Shown here piece by piece: positions 1 through 8,270 of a stretch of 64,000 nt of DNA (within the stretch, counting starts at the first letter, position 1; the number at the start of each line of letters is the position of its first letter). The stretch spans positions 1 to 64,000 of the forward strand of contig NZ_CAJHBU010000017.1 of assembly GCF_904846715.1 (NCBI RefSeq). Direction: 5' to 3'. The notes beneath the pieces are model-generated. The model was not told the DNA's origin, searched no databases, and saw nothing but the letters and a program-made list of their open reading frames with translations. The stretch comes from Psychrobacter vallis (GTDB lineage: Bacteria; Pseudomonadota; Gammaproteobacteria; Pseudomonadales; Moraxellaceae). Both the position numbers and the translations under genes were made by a program.

Positions 1-60
1 CCGCTCTTTTTTACTTAGTTTACAACGGGTTATCTTCATAAAAGTAGTCTAGCATAGTGC

Positions 61-291
61 TTATCTACTACAGCCCCTATTTTTATATTCATGGAATAGC
101 TCATTTGTTTTATCGTTATACCGTTGAGTAGCTTCAGGAATATATTCTGATGCACATTCTTCAATATCCATAATTCTATGTAAGAAAATGTCAATTACTT
201 CGCCAACCTCATATATTTCCTTCTTAAGAGCTACTTTATCCTCTATGATTTGTTCATTAGTATTAGAATTTTTGGTATTTAATTCATCCAT
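61..291 (-). CDS. Small hypothetical protein, 76 aa
   Basis: I do not recognise this protein. It is short, acidic and probably mostly helical (runs such as KVALKKEIYEVGEVIDIFL), with no signal peptide or membrane segment. The ATG has a good ribosome binding site (TAGGGA, about eight bases upstream on the minus strand), which supports translation. The region is clearly more AT-rich than the tdh gene that follows, as in accessory DNA. Its position at the window edge hides its upstream context, and a role in a mobile island is only a guess. Confidence 0.5.
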   Translation of the reverse strand: MDELNTKNSNTNEQIIEDKVALKKEIYEVGEVIDIFLHRIMDIEECASEYIPEATQRYNDKTNELFHEYKNRGCSR

Positions 292-397
292 ATTAAAAAT
301 CCCTATATTTTAGGTATTATGAGTTTTACTATTTGAAGATGTTAACATTATATAAAAATATTAAATTATCTTTTAGACTCTATCTGGGCTTAAGTGA

Positions 398-526
398 TCA
401 ACTCATGAATCTTAACACACAAGCATCATAGTCAGAGCGTGGTTTCGCTTCCTGCTCCTTTTCCCATGCTCGTTTAGGTTTTTCGTTTAGATATCTCTGT
501 AGATTGTCTTGCTCAAAACTACTCAT
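398..526 (-). CDS. Possible micro-protein, 42 aa
   Basis: An open frame of 42 codons runs from ATG to TGA. It starts MSSFEQDNLQ, is rich in Glu and Lys, and ends in CVLRFMS. A GTGGTGA stretch lies upstream of the ATG as a weak ribosome binding site. I recognise no family. It lies between the 76-aa ORF and the terminator that ends the tdh gene, in the same AT-rich stretch. It could be chance. Confidence 0.3.
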   Translation of the reverse strand: MSSFEQDNLQRYLNEKPKRAWEKEQEAKPRSDYDACVLRFMS

Positions 527-550
527 AAATATCACCACTTTTCATTATCC

Positions 551-582
551 AAAAAAAACGGTACTGAAATCAGCACCGTTTT
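551..582 (-). terminator. Rho-independent terminator after tdh
   Basis: Inverted repeat aacggt/accgtt with an inner ctga/tcag stem. Read on the minus strand it is followed by eight T residues. It lies about 60 bases after the tdh stop and ends the kbl-tdh transcript. Confidence 0.75.
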
Positions 583-639
583 ATCAGTCGTGACAGTGTA
601 AAAGCTAACCACGACTTCTCAAATACTGAATCACCAAAA

Positions 640-1665
640 TCAATCCCAGCTTAAAATTACCTTACCGCATTGTCCACTTTCCATGATATCAAAGCCTTCT
701 TGGAAGTCATCGATGTGCATGCGATGGGTAATGATTGGCGATAGATCAATACCGCTGATCAGCATTTGCTCCATCTGATACCACGTCTCCCACATCTCAC
801 GCCCATAGATACCTTTTAGGGTTAACGCCTTAAAGATAATTTTGCTCCAATCCACCGTGGTGGTGTTGGGTAAAATGCCCAAGAGAGAGATTTTAGAGCC
901 GTTATACATGTTACTAATCATCGAATCAAAGGCCTGAGGTGAACCTGACATCTCAAGCCCAATGTCAAAGCCGTGCATTTTTAACGTATCGATAGCGCCT
1001 TCGATGGTTTCACCTTTGGCTGGGTTGATGGTCATCGTCGCACCCATTTTTTTGGCAAGCTCTAGGCGATAATCACTGATATCGCTGACCACAATATTAC
1101 GCGCCCCAGCAAAGCGGCAAATTGCCGTTGCCATTGACCCAATCAGTCCTGCACCCGTAATCAGCACATCTTCACCCAGTACAGGAAAGGAAAGGGCAGT
1201 ATGAGTGGCATTGCCAAAGGGGTCCATAATGGCGGCCATCTCATCGCTGATACGCTCATCGAGTTTGATGACATTATCAGCAGGTATCACCAAATATTCG
1301 GCAAACGCGCCATCGCGGTCGACGCCCACACCGATGGTGTTTTCGCACACATGTAGCTTACCACGGCGGCAGTTGCGGCAATGCCCGCAAGCGATATGAC
1401 CTTCGCCTGTGACTCGGTCACCCACCTCAAGATGCTTGACGCCATCGCCCATTTCACTAATGACACCGACGTATTCATGTCCGATAATCATCGGCGTCTT
1501 GATGGTGTTTTGTGACCACTCATCCCACTTATAAATGTGCAAATCTGTACCACAGATAGCGGTTTTTTTAATTTTGATTTTAACGTCATTAATGCCAACC
1601 GTTGGTTCTGGCATGTCTTGCATCCAGATGCCTTTTCTATCATGGGCTTTAACCAGTGCTTTCAT
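640..1665 (-). CDS. tdh: L-threonine 3-dehydrogenase
   Basis: Zinc-dependent, NAD-linked dehydrogenase that oxidises L-threonine to 2-amino-3-ketobutyrate in the cytoplasm. At 341 aa it has the family's usual length. Visible signatures are the catalytic zinc ligands C38 and H63-E64 ([15 protein letters not shown] and GHEYVG), the structural zinc cysteines C93, C96, C99 and C107, and the Rossmann motif GAGLIGS around residue 170. It lies just downstream of kbl on the same strand, so the pair forms the two-step threonine-to-glycine route. The downstream hairpin at 551-582 closes the unit. Confidence 0.96.
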   Translation of the reverse strand: MKALVKAHDRKGIWMQDMPEPTVGINDVKIKIKKTAICGTDLHIYKWDEWSQNTIKTPMIIGHEYVGVISEMGDGVKHLEVGDRVTGEGHIACGHCRNCRRGKLHVCENTIGVGVDRDGAFAEYLVIPADNVIKLDERISDEMAAIMDPFGNATHTALSFPVLGEDVLITGAGLIGSMATAICRFAGARNIVVSDISDYRLELAKKMGATMTINPAKGETIEGAIDTLKMHGFDIGLEMSGSPQAFDSMISNMYNGSKISLLGILPNTTTVDWSKIIFKALTLKGIYGREMWETWYQMEQMLISGIDLSPIITHRMHIDDFQEGFDIMESGQCGKVILSWD

Positions 1666-1728
1666 ACTTTTCTCTTATTTAACTGTGTTGCATTTCAATG
1701 TTGAATCTAGATAAATACCGAACGACGC

Positions 1729-2919
1729 TTAATCAATCACTTTCATTTGCTTGGCGACCTTAATAAAGGCGGCGATACACTGGTCGAGCTGCTCGCGAGT
1801 ATGGGCAGCAGAGAGCTGGACACGAATGCGAGCTTGGTCTTTGGGTACGACAGGGTAGAAGAAGCCAATCACATAAATGCCTTCATCAAGCAGCGCCTCT
1901 GCCATTTGTTGCGAGACAGTGGCGTCATAAAGCATCACCGCACAAATGGCCGATTCGGTGGGCTTGATATCGAAGCCCGCATCTTGCATTTTCTTCACAA
2001 AATAAGCGGTATTTTCATGCAATTTGTCTTGTAGGGTATTGTTTTGCGCTAGCATCTCAAACGCTTTTAATCCAGCGGCCGCGATCATGGGCGGAATGGA
2101 GTTTGAAAACAGATACGGGCGTGAGCGTTGACGCAGCATCTCAATTATTTCTTTTTTACCCGTCGTAAAGCCGCCAATCGCACCGCCAAATGCCTTGCCC
2201 AAGGTACCCGTGATCAGCTCAATATCACCACGTAGATCAAACAATTCAGTCACGCCGCCACCCGTGCGACCGACGACGCCTGCTGAATGACACTCGTCAA
2301 TCATGACCATGGCATCATATTTTTGTGCCAACGCATAGATCTCATCCATCGGTGCCACATTACCATCCATTGAAAACACGGCATCGGTGACAATTAAGCG
2401 AAAACGTTGTGCTTGTGCCGCTTGCAGCTGAGCCTCTAAGTCTTGCATATCCGCATTGGCATAGCGATAACGCGCGGCTTTACACAGGCGCACACCATCG
2501 ATGATTGAAGCATGGTTTAACGAATCAGAAATAATGGCGTCGTCGCTGGTCAGTAGTGGCTCAAAGACACCGCCATTGGCATCGAAACAGGCCGCATAAA
2601 GAATCGTATCTTCAGTATTAAAAAATTGAGAAATCGCCGCCTCTAACTGCTTGTGCAAATCTTGCGTACCACAAATAAAACGCACCGATGACATGCCATA
2701 ACCTGAGTCTTCAATGGCCTCGGTAGCCGCCTTTTTAATCTCAGGGTGGTCAGACAATCCAAGGTAATTATTGGCACAGAAGTTAAGCATTTCACGGCCA
2801 TCGGCGATCGTGATGAGCGCATCTTGCGGAGAGGTGATAACGCGCTCGTTTTTATACAGGCCTGCGTCGCGGATATCGCTGATTTCTTGTTGTAGATGCT
2901 TCTGAAAGGCGTGATACAT
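1729..2919 (-). CDS. kbl: 2-amino-3-ketobutyrate CoA ligase (glycine C-acetyltransferase)
   Basis: PLP enzyme that cleaves 2-amino-3-ketobutyrate with CoA into glycine and acetyl-CoA, the second step after Tdh. The 396 aa match the alpha-oxoamine synthase family. The PLP lysine is K242 in TGTLGKAFGG, and the cofactor-binding DECHS motif is at residues 208-212. It precedes tdh by about 60 bases on the minus strand, and the two are probably co-transcribed, as in other gammaproteobacteria. Confidence 0.96.
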   Translation of the reverse strand: MYHAFQKHLQQEISDIRDAGLYKNERVITSPQDALITIADGREMLNFCANNYLGLSDHPEIKKAATEAIEDSGYGMSSVRFICGTQDLHKQLEAAISQFFNTEDTILYAACFDANGGVFEPLLTSDDAIISDSLNHASIIDGVRLCKAARYRYANADMQDLEAQLQAAQAQRFRLIVTDAVFSMDGNVAPMDEIYALAQKYDAMVMIDECHSAGVVGRTGGGVTELFDLRGDIELITGTLGKAFGGAIGGFTTGKKEIIEMLRQRSRPYLFSNSIPPMIAAAGLKAFEMLAQNNTLQDKLHENTAYFVKKMQDAGFDIKPTESAICAVMLYDATVSQQMAEALLDEGIYVIGFFYPVVPKDQARIRVQLSAAHTREQLDQCIAAFIKVAKQMKVID

Positions 2920-2997
2920 AATGATTCCTTTTTTAATATTATTGGCGTTTGCTTAGGATTTGTTGATAGAGCCAAACTGTTTGCTCATTGATGCGGG

Positions 2998-3744
2998 CTA
3001 AGCACAGATGTCTAAATACTGACGCACCACATTATCCATGCCCTGCTCTAGTGACTCAATCGTAAACGCATGACCGATAGACACCTCAGCGATGTTACCA
3101 AGACTGAGCAATTGGGCTAAGTTCTCTAAATTCAAATCATGACCCGCATTGACGCGAATGCCGTTATCACTGGCGAGGTTGATACAGTCGCTAAAGCGTT
3201 GTTTGACCTCATTGAAATCAATATTGCCATCGCTCTTATCATTACTGTAGGCGCGCGCCCATTCTTCGGTATACATCTCTATCGTTTGCACGTCGCTGTC
3301 GATAACGGCTTTGAGTTGCTCGATATCAGGATCGATAAATACCGCGCAGCGTGTGCCAAAACCTTGCAACTCATGACTCAGCGCTGACAGCATGTCTTTG
3401 TGTTTGATGATATCGAAACCATGATCGGAGGTCAGTTGGTCTTCGCTGTCGGGCACGAGGGTACATTGATGCGGTTTGACTTCACGAATCAGGGATAAAA
3501 ACTGCTCGTTCGGGTTGCCCTCGATATTGAACTCGATGTCTTTATAGTCTTTTAAAAACGCACTGATATCATAGACATCTTGGTATCTGATATGACGCTC
3601 ATCAGGTCGCGGATGCACAGTAAAGCCTTTGACGCCCAGATCAATCAGTTTCTTCACGAAGTACAGTAGATTGGGATAATCTGTGCCTCTTGAGTTTCTG
3701 ATTAAGGCGAGTTTATTCAAATTGACACTAAATAGGGTGCTCAT
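2998..3744 (-). CDS. pdxJ: Pyridoxine 5'-phosphate synthase
   Basis: Condenses 3-amino-2-oxopropyl phosphate with deoxyxylulose 5-phosphate to make pyridoxine 5'-phosphate (DXP-dependent vitamin B6 synthesis). At 248 aa it matches the TIM-barrel PdxJ family. HPRPDERHIR (residues 44-53) carries the conserved His and Arg, E75 lies in FNIEGNP, and AGHDLN carries the second catalytic His. AAGGA lies seven bases before the ATG. Its neighbours kbl and tdh are not part of B6 synthesis, though Kbl uses PLP. dxs, which makes one substrate, is at 39991. Confidence 0.95.
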   Translation of the reverse strand: MSTLFSVNLNKLALIRNSRGTDYPNLLYFVKKLIDLGVKGFTVHPRPDERHIRYQDVYDISAFLKDYKDIEFNIEGNPNEQFLSLIREVKPHQCTLVPDSEDQLTSDHGFDIIKHKDMLSALSHELQGFGTRCAVFIDPDIEQLKAVIDSDVQTIEMYTEEWARAYSNDKSDGNIDFNEVKQRFSDCINLASDNGIRVNAGHDLNLENLAQLLSLGNIAEVSIGHAFTIESLEQGMDNVVRQYLDICA

Positions 3745-3808
3745 AATATGTCCTTTTTCATTGTTGTTATGGATAAATAGATAGGTTGTTAATGGCTAAT
3801 ATCTAATT

Positions 3809-4684
3809 TTAGTAGAAGTCATCGCGACCAGCATACTTCATATTTAGCGCCTGCAATATCGCATAGGTCTCGCTATCCATATTACCGGTTGGCTGCTGCG
3901 GTCTGAAATGCAATTGAAACGCATAGATGACATCGCGACTGGGCTTGTCCCATTCGTCGCTATTATTGATTTGATAGCCATATTTGTGAAAAGCTTGCTT
4001 GATCTCCTGCACGCTTGGCGCGACCAAGGTACGCCGACTCATAATTTCTTGCTTGTCCGCTTCATCATACCAAGCGCCGATACCATACTCTTTATACAGT
4101 CGCTCCCAAGGGAATTTTGCACCCGGGTCGATTTTGCGCGAGGGCGCCATATCTGAGTGACCGATGATGTTTTTGGGTAAGATGTCATAGCGTGTGGCGA
4201 TATCTTGCACCAATTGCGCGACTTTTTTAATCTGCAATTCATCAAACGCCACATAATGCTCATAAGGATGGTAATCCATATTGCCATTCTTTAGCGCGTC
4301 TCGATATTCAGGCTTGATCCCTGCGTTGACGATTTCGATACCAATAGAGGTATCGTTGAGGATGGTTCGTCCTGAAAAGCCACCATCGCCTGCATGCCAC
4401 GCGCGCTCAGACTCTGGCACTAGGTTATAGATTTTATCATCGTTACTATCTAAGACCAGATAGTGCGCGCTCACATTGCCCGTGGTCAATGTTTTGATTG
4501 AGCGCTCATTGTCTGAGACCGTATAGTGCAAGACGATGGTTTTGATGCGCTGGCTTTTGCCCGTAGATTGATAGGTATCGCTGTCAACGACATAGTTGTT
4601 TGTGGTTGCCACTGGTGAGGTCGTGGTCACGCAACCAATCAAAGGCAGAGTTAAGCCAAGTGTTAAGAAGATGTTTTTTACCAT
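3809..4684 (-). CDS. amiD: AmiD-like lipoprotein N-acetylmuramoyl-L-alanine amidase
   Basis: Zinc amidase that would cut the bond between N-acetylmuramic acid and the L-Ala of the stem peptide. A lipoprotein signal peptide ends in LPLIGC with the lipid-bearing C18, so it is envelope-anchored, unlike cytosolic AmpD. The Amidase_2 domain covers about residues 45-195 with H53 (VLHYT), H176 (IGHSD) and D186 (KIDPG) as likely zinc or catalytic residues. A C-terminal peptidoglycan-binding domain spans about 212-285. Length 291 aa. It stands alone on the minus strand after pdxJ. The lipobox plus C-terminal binding domain favour AmiD over AmpD. Confidence 0.86.
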   Translation of the reverse strand: MVKNIFLTLGLTLPLIGCVTTTSPVATTNNYVVDSDTYQSTGKSQRIKTIVLHYTVSDNERSIKTLTTGNVSAHYLVLDSNDDKIYNLVPESERAWHAGDGGFSGRTILNDTSIGIEIVNAGIKPEYRDALKNGNMDYHPYEHYVAFDELQIKKVAQLVQDIATRYDILPKNIIGHSDMAPSRKIDPGAKFPWERLYKEYGIGAWYDEADKQEIMSRRTLVAPSVQEIKQAFHKYGYQINNSDEWDKPSRDVIYAFQLHFRPQQPTGNMDSETYAILQALNMKYAGRDDFY

Positions 4685-4788
4685 GAAATGCTCTGTTTAG
4701 GAATGATAATATAAAATACGCTATAGTTTCTTATATTAAATTTGATAGCTATAAGATTATCTTTTAATTTAGTGAACCGGATTCAATT

Positions 4789-5217
4789 ATGTCTATAAGT
4801 ATAGAGAGCTTAGATTGCTGGGATTTAACTTGGTTTGCTTCTGATAAGGAAGGTAAATTAGGCGTATTCTTTAGCAATGGTACGACCTCGGTTTTGGTCA
4901 ATAATATTCTAAAAGAGCAAAATTATGAGAACTGTTATGACTATTTTAACCGTCTAGAAGACAATGGTAGCATTGGTAGTTTTTGTATAGAACATCAAGA
5001 TGTATTTGTTAGTAATACTAATCTTGAAGAATTTATTTTTTATACAAAAAAAGGGCTATATGTATATGATACTGATGATTTAACTCAGCCATATTATAGT
5101 TTAGTAGCTAAGCCTTCTGTCCCATTGCTAGTGAGCAATATTGATAAAAAAATGGTTAAAATTATCGAAAATTATAAATATGTTTTTTTAGATGCTATTA
5201 GAATTGAGCCTGTTTAA
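4789..5217 (+). CDS. Unknown AT-rich protein, possible immunity protein
   Basis: 142 aa with no signal peptide or membrane segment. The N-terminal stretch DLTWFASDKEGKLGVFFSNG and the later GLYVYDTDD followed by proline-containing YYSLVAKPSVPLL resemble, from memory, small acidic proteins found beside polymorphic toxin genes. This is an impression, not a family match. Codon use is markedly AT-rich against amiD and the MOSC gene on either side. It converges with the next AT-rich gene. No toxin gene lies next to it. The start is the first ATG after an in-frame stop. Confidence 0.6.
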   Translation: MSISIESLDCWDLTWFASDKEGKLGVFFSNGTTSVLVNNILKEQNYENCYDYFNRLEDNGSIGSFCIEHQDVFVSNTNLEEFIFYTKKGLYVYDTDDLTQPYYSLVAKPSVPLLVSNIDKKMVKIIENYKYVFLDAIRIEPV

Positions 5218-5243
5218 AGGTAGAATAATAAACAGTTCTATTG

Positions 5244-5708
5244 TCACGGCTCATAGAAGGTTACTACAGGATAAAAACTTTCCCCTACAATCTCAACTAT
5301 GAAATGTCTATTAGGATATTTTTTCATCAGATGATACTCCCAATTATGCTTTATAAGCTCTGCCACATTCATTATTGTTTCATTACTAGATCTATCAGCT
5401 GTATTAAAGAAAACATCGTCTACTACTAATCTGTTCATACTTTCCTGAGCTTCAACTTTGCTAGCCATGTTTGGCAAACCTTCATCATACATCTCACTGA
5501 TTTCTTTCTCGTAGATACCTTCGATATTGAGTAAAATAATTCCTTTATATTCAAAAGTAATTGGCAACAAGATTGTTGATATTATCTCTATATCTTCAGG
5601 ATAAATTTCATAATTTATATATAGGGGAACGTTATAATCAGTATTGTAGGGAGATTCTTTCATCTCATTCTCCCACTTTTTGTATTTCCAATTCCTTACA
5701 TCATTCAT
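5244..5708 (-). CDS. Unknown AT-rich protein downstream of the MOSC gene
   Basis: I recognise no family. The ATG at 5708 was chosen over the TTG at 5714 because GGAAGGG lies at good distance before it. The product is then about 154 aa, rich in Tyr, Glu and Ile, soluble, with a Trp/Lys-rich N-terminus (RNWKYKKWENE). The start codon lies two bases after the stop of the MOSC gene, so the two are translationally coupled or at least co-transcribed. Base composition is much more AT-rich than that neighbour, suggesting a recent arrival at its 3' end. It converges with the AT-rich gene at 4789-5217. Confidence 0.55.
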   Translation of the reverse strand: MNDVRNWKYKKWENEMKESPYNTDYNVPLYINYEIYPEDIEIISTILLPITFEYKGIILLNIEGIYEKEISEMYDEGLPNMASKVEAQESMNRLVVDDVFFNTADRSSNETIMNVAELIKHNWEYHLMKKYPNRHFIVEIVGESFYPVVTFYEP

Positions 5709-5710
5709 AT

Positions 5711-6448
5711 TCAACCCTTCCGAATCTTTTTAGCCAATACTTTCTTCCAACTCTCTTCCAAACACTCAATCTCCAGCCAAGGCTCAATCATATCGGCATC
5801 AAACTTTTCTTTCGAATTAGACAGCTGCCAAAGTGTCTCAAGCGTGGAAAATGGGTAAGGGCGCTCGATCAGATATACGGGCAAGTCAGCATTAATCACG
5901 CCATCACGAACCACTTGAAAATACCAACCCGATATACCTTGCTTACTGACCCAAGACGCAATATTCGGCACTTTGGTAAATTGTCCGATTTGATCATTGA
6001 TTTTGTAGCAGGGGCGGCGCGGTTGGACGATACGCAGTTGCACGCTATCTTCACCGTTTATTTTGTTCTCACCATATTGATAAATGTCACCAATACAAAC
6101 CGTAGACCCATCCATCTCTGGTAGACCGTTAACCGCTTCGGTCGTGAGGTTTTCGCCGAGTGTACCGACACGCACTTTTAGATCAAACTCAGCGTTAATC
6201 TTGTCGTAAGTGGCGATGGGTAATTGATGCACTGCTTTTAAGGGGCCGCCATGATGTTTGCGATCGGCTTGCTCATCCGTGGTCAAGCCCATAAAGTTGA
6301 CAGCGACAGGCGCGTCGATTGGTTTTTTATCGATGGCACTCATTTGCTCACGGGTGAACGGCATGGCTTTTCCTGCGCGTACGCATACTAAGTTGGCCAC
6401 GTGTATGGGTAAAGTCAGTTCAAGGTTTGGGTTGTGTTTAGCAGACAT
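5711..6448 (-). CDS. yiiM: YiiM-type MOSC domain protein
   Basis: MOSC-domain molybdenum-cofactor protein of the YiiM group, known in E. coli for detoxifying N-hydroxylated purines such as 6-hydroxylaminopurine. Residues 60-160 hold the MOSC core: RKHHGGPLKAVHQ, GTLGENLTTE, and QPRRPCYK with the conserved Mo-liganding C147. ISGWYFQVVRDGVI and the following helical tail fit the YiiM C-terminal domain. 245 aa is the normal length. It is followed after two bases by an unknown AT-rich gene. The exact substrate is inferred from the family. Confidence 0.85.
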   Translation of the reverse strand: MSAKHNPNLELTLPIHVANLVCVRAGKAMPFTREQMSAIDKKPIDAPVAVNFMGLTTDEQADRKHHGGPLKAVHQLPIATYDKINAEFDLKVRVGTLGENLTTEAVNGLPEMDGSTVCIGDIYQYGENKINGEDSVQLRIVQPRRPCYKINDQIGQFTKVPNIASWVSKQGISGWYFQVVRDGVINADLPVYLIERPYPFSTLETLWQLSNSKEKFDADMIEPWLEIECLEESWKKVLAKKIRKG

Positions 6449-6581
6449 GGCCGATCCTTAATGATACTTGAGAAATAGTACAAAACTTGGTCAGGAGTAG
6501 TGGTAATGATGATAGCAATCTATCCGACAATTATCTATTTTAATGAGTGCTTATCATTGCAGACATATCCAAATATGGGCA

Positions 6582-6615
6582 CAAAAAAAGACCAGAATAG
6601 TAATTCTGGTCTTTT
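6582..6615 (-). terminator. Terminator after rsfS
   Basis: Near-perfect hairpin aaagaccagaat / attctggtcttt with a three-base loop, flanked by A and T runs on both sides, 30 bases after the rsfS stop. It can work in both directions, but only rsfS reads into it. Confidence 0.85.
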
Positions 6616-6646
6616 TGGTCTAACAAGATCATTGTACGTAATAATC

Positions 6647-7060
6647 TTATTTGTTTTTGTTGCGACGACCCGCAGTTTTCTTTTCACGTGGTACAGCGAC
6701 CAGTTCAGCTAATTGTTCAGGTGATGACCATAGGCCTTCTAAGTCATAGAACTCACGTGCTTGTGGCGTCATCATATGAACGACGACCGCGCCCAAATCA
6801 ATCAACGTCCAGTCAGAGTCGAGGCCGCCTTCACGGCCAAGTGGCATAAAGCCGCCTTGCTTCGCTTCAGCACCAACACTATCAGCCATCGCACGCACAT
6901 GGCGCTTTGACGTACCGTCAGCGATGACGATGCGTTCTGTGACGTCGGTCAAGTCTTCTACATTTAGTACAGTGATGTTCTTAGCTTTCATATCTTCTAG
7001 CGCGCTTTGGACAAGGTTTAAGCACACGGTTAAGCGTTCTTCAGTCATGGTGTTGATCAT
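6647..7060 (-). CDS. rsfS: Ribosome silencing factor RsfS
   Basis: RsfS (Iojap/YbeB) binds L14 of the large ribosomal subunit and blocks subunit joining when nutrients fall. The 137 aa carry the domain hallmarks TERIVIADGTSKRHVRAMAD and SDWTLIDLGAVVVHMMTPQAREFYDLE (in two parts, about residues 44-63 and 80-107). The C-terminus is a basic tail (KKTAGRRNKNK). It follows nadD by about 125 bases on the minus strand, the widespread nadD-rsfS arrangement. Confidence 0.95.
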   Translation of the reverse strand: MINTMTEERLTVCLNLVQSALEDMKAKNITVLNVEDLTDVTERIVIADGTSKRHVRAMADSVGAEAKQGGFMPLGREGGLDSDWTLIDLGAVVVHMMTPQAREFYDLEGLWSSPEQLAELVAVPREKKTAGRRNKNK

Positions 7061-7185
7061 AAATTTTAATCTCTTGAATCGTCAATATATAAAATAAAAA
7101 GGTAAATCATTGATGGGTATTGTCCAACTGACCGGATATCACCAATCACGTATAAAGACAAAATAGAAAAAATGATAAAGTGATT

Positions 7186-8094
7186 TTAACGGAATTGCGC
7201 CGCGGAATATAGCTGATGGGCAATAATATAATGATAAACAGCAGGATTTAGCCATTTAACGAATGGATTGGATGTAGTATTGCTAATGATAGCATTTATT
7301 GGCGTTACAGAGGTAATTTGCGTTTCGGCTGGCGCTGTCGTATTTGAGCAATTTGTCATTGACTGTAATTGCTGACGTAGCTCAGTACTTGAGATGGCCG
7401 TTACAGGACGATTGTCTATATAAATGTGGCCTTTATAAGCATTTTTCAAGGCGCTGCTATCTGCAAGCGTTTGAGAAGTGGGCAAGAGCAACTCAGTCGG
7501 TACATCGATGACTAGGTTTTGTAGCGGTGTCGGCAGCTGAGCTTGTAGTACCGCCGTCTCTTGCTTCGTTAAATTTTCCTCAACAAGGTTATCCGCTCTA
7601 ACATCGTTATAAACGTCAGACACGCTATTCATACCGTGACGACTAAAAATCCAAAGATTGACATAATCCGTCAGCCTGAGTCCGTCTTTCCATTGATCCA
7701 AACTACGGGCGCTATCCATACCCATGATAAATATCAAACAGTCATTAGGATAGCGCTGTCTTAAGGTACGCACACTATCGATGGTATAGACAGGCGGCGT
7801 TTGCCATAATTCCAGCTCGTTAATTTGTAAGGGTGTATTGCGCGTTGCCAGTTTTAACATGGCCAAACGATGGGCAGGGTCGGTGCTGTGTGTTTTGAAT
7901 GGCGAACGGGCGTTTGGCAATAATGACACGCGCAGATCGCGCTGTTGTAGCGTCGCTATCGGTAACAAACAGTGATAAACGGTCATTGCCATTTGTACAT
8001 GACCGCTGTGCACGGGGTCAAATGAGCCGCCTAGATAAGCGCGAATGGTGGGCGCAGAATGTTTGTCGTGACGGTCATTGGTAATAGTGGGCAT
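7186..8094 (-). CDS. nadD: Nicotinate-nucleotide adenylyltransferase, enlarged
   Basis: Adenylates nicotinate mononucleotide to deamido-NAD in NAD synthesis. The nucleotidyltransferase signature LGGSFDPVHSGH is at residues 21-32 and ISSTELR at 234-240, both with intact catalytic residues. At 302 aa it is far longer than the usual 210-220 aa. The excess is about 70 residues between the SRHG motif (151-154) and the ISSTELR region, plus a Thr/Ser/Asn-rich stretch at about 247-277. It leads rsfS on the minus strand. Confidence 0.92.
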   Translation of the reverse strand: MPTITNDRHDKHSAPTIRAYLGGSFDPVHSGHVQMAMTVYHCLLPIATLQQRDLRVSLLPNARSPFKTHSTDPAHRLAMLKLATRNTPLQINELELWQTPPVYTIDSVRTLRQRYPNDCLIFIMGMDSARSLDQWKDGLRLTDYVNLWIFSRHGMNSVSDVYNDVRADNLVEENLTKQETAVLQAQLPTPLQNLVIDVPTELLLPTSQTLADSSALKNAYKGHIYIDNRPVTAISSTELRQQLQSMTNCSNTTAPAETQITSVTPINAIISNTTSNPFVKWLNPAVYHYIIAHQLYSAAQFR

Positions 8095-8202
8095 AAATAA
8101 ATGAGCAAAAAGCGAGAGAGAAGAGCGTTATTGTAGAGGGCACGGCGGCGGCTGTCATCAAAAGCTCGCAAAAGTCATAACATTTTCAATAAAAACCCTT
8201 AA

Positions 8203-8233
8203 GAAAAAACCGACTATCATGACGATAGTCGGT
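8203..8233 (-). terminator. Terminator after pta
   Basis: Perfect ten-base stem accgactatc / gatagtcggt with a five-base loop. On the minus strand it is followed by TTTTTT. It lies about 40 bases after the pta stop and separates ackA-pta from nadD-rsfS. Confidence 0.85.
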
Positions 8234-8270
8234 GATAAAACGTATGGTTTTTAGGCAAACGTGACAACGA

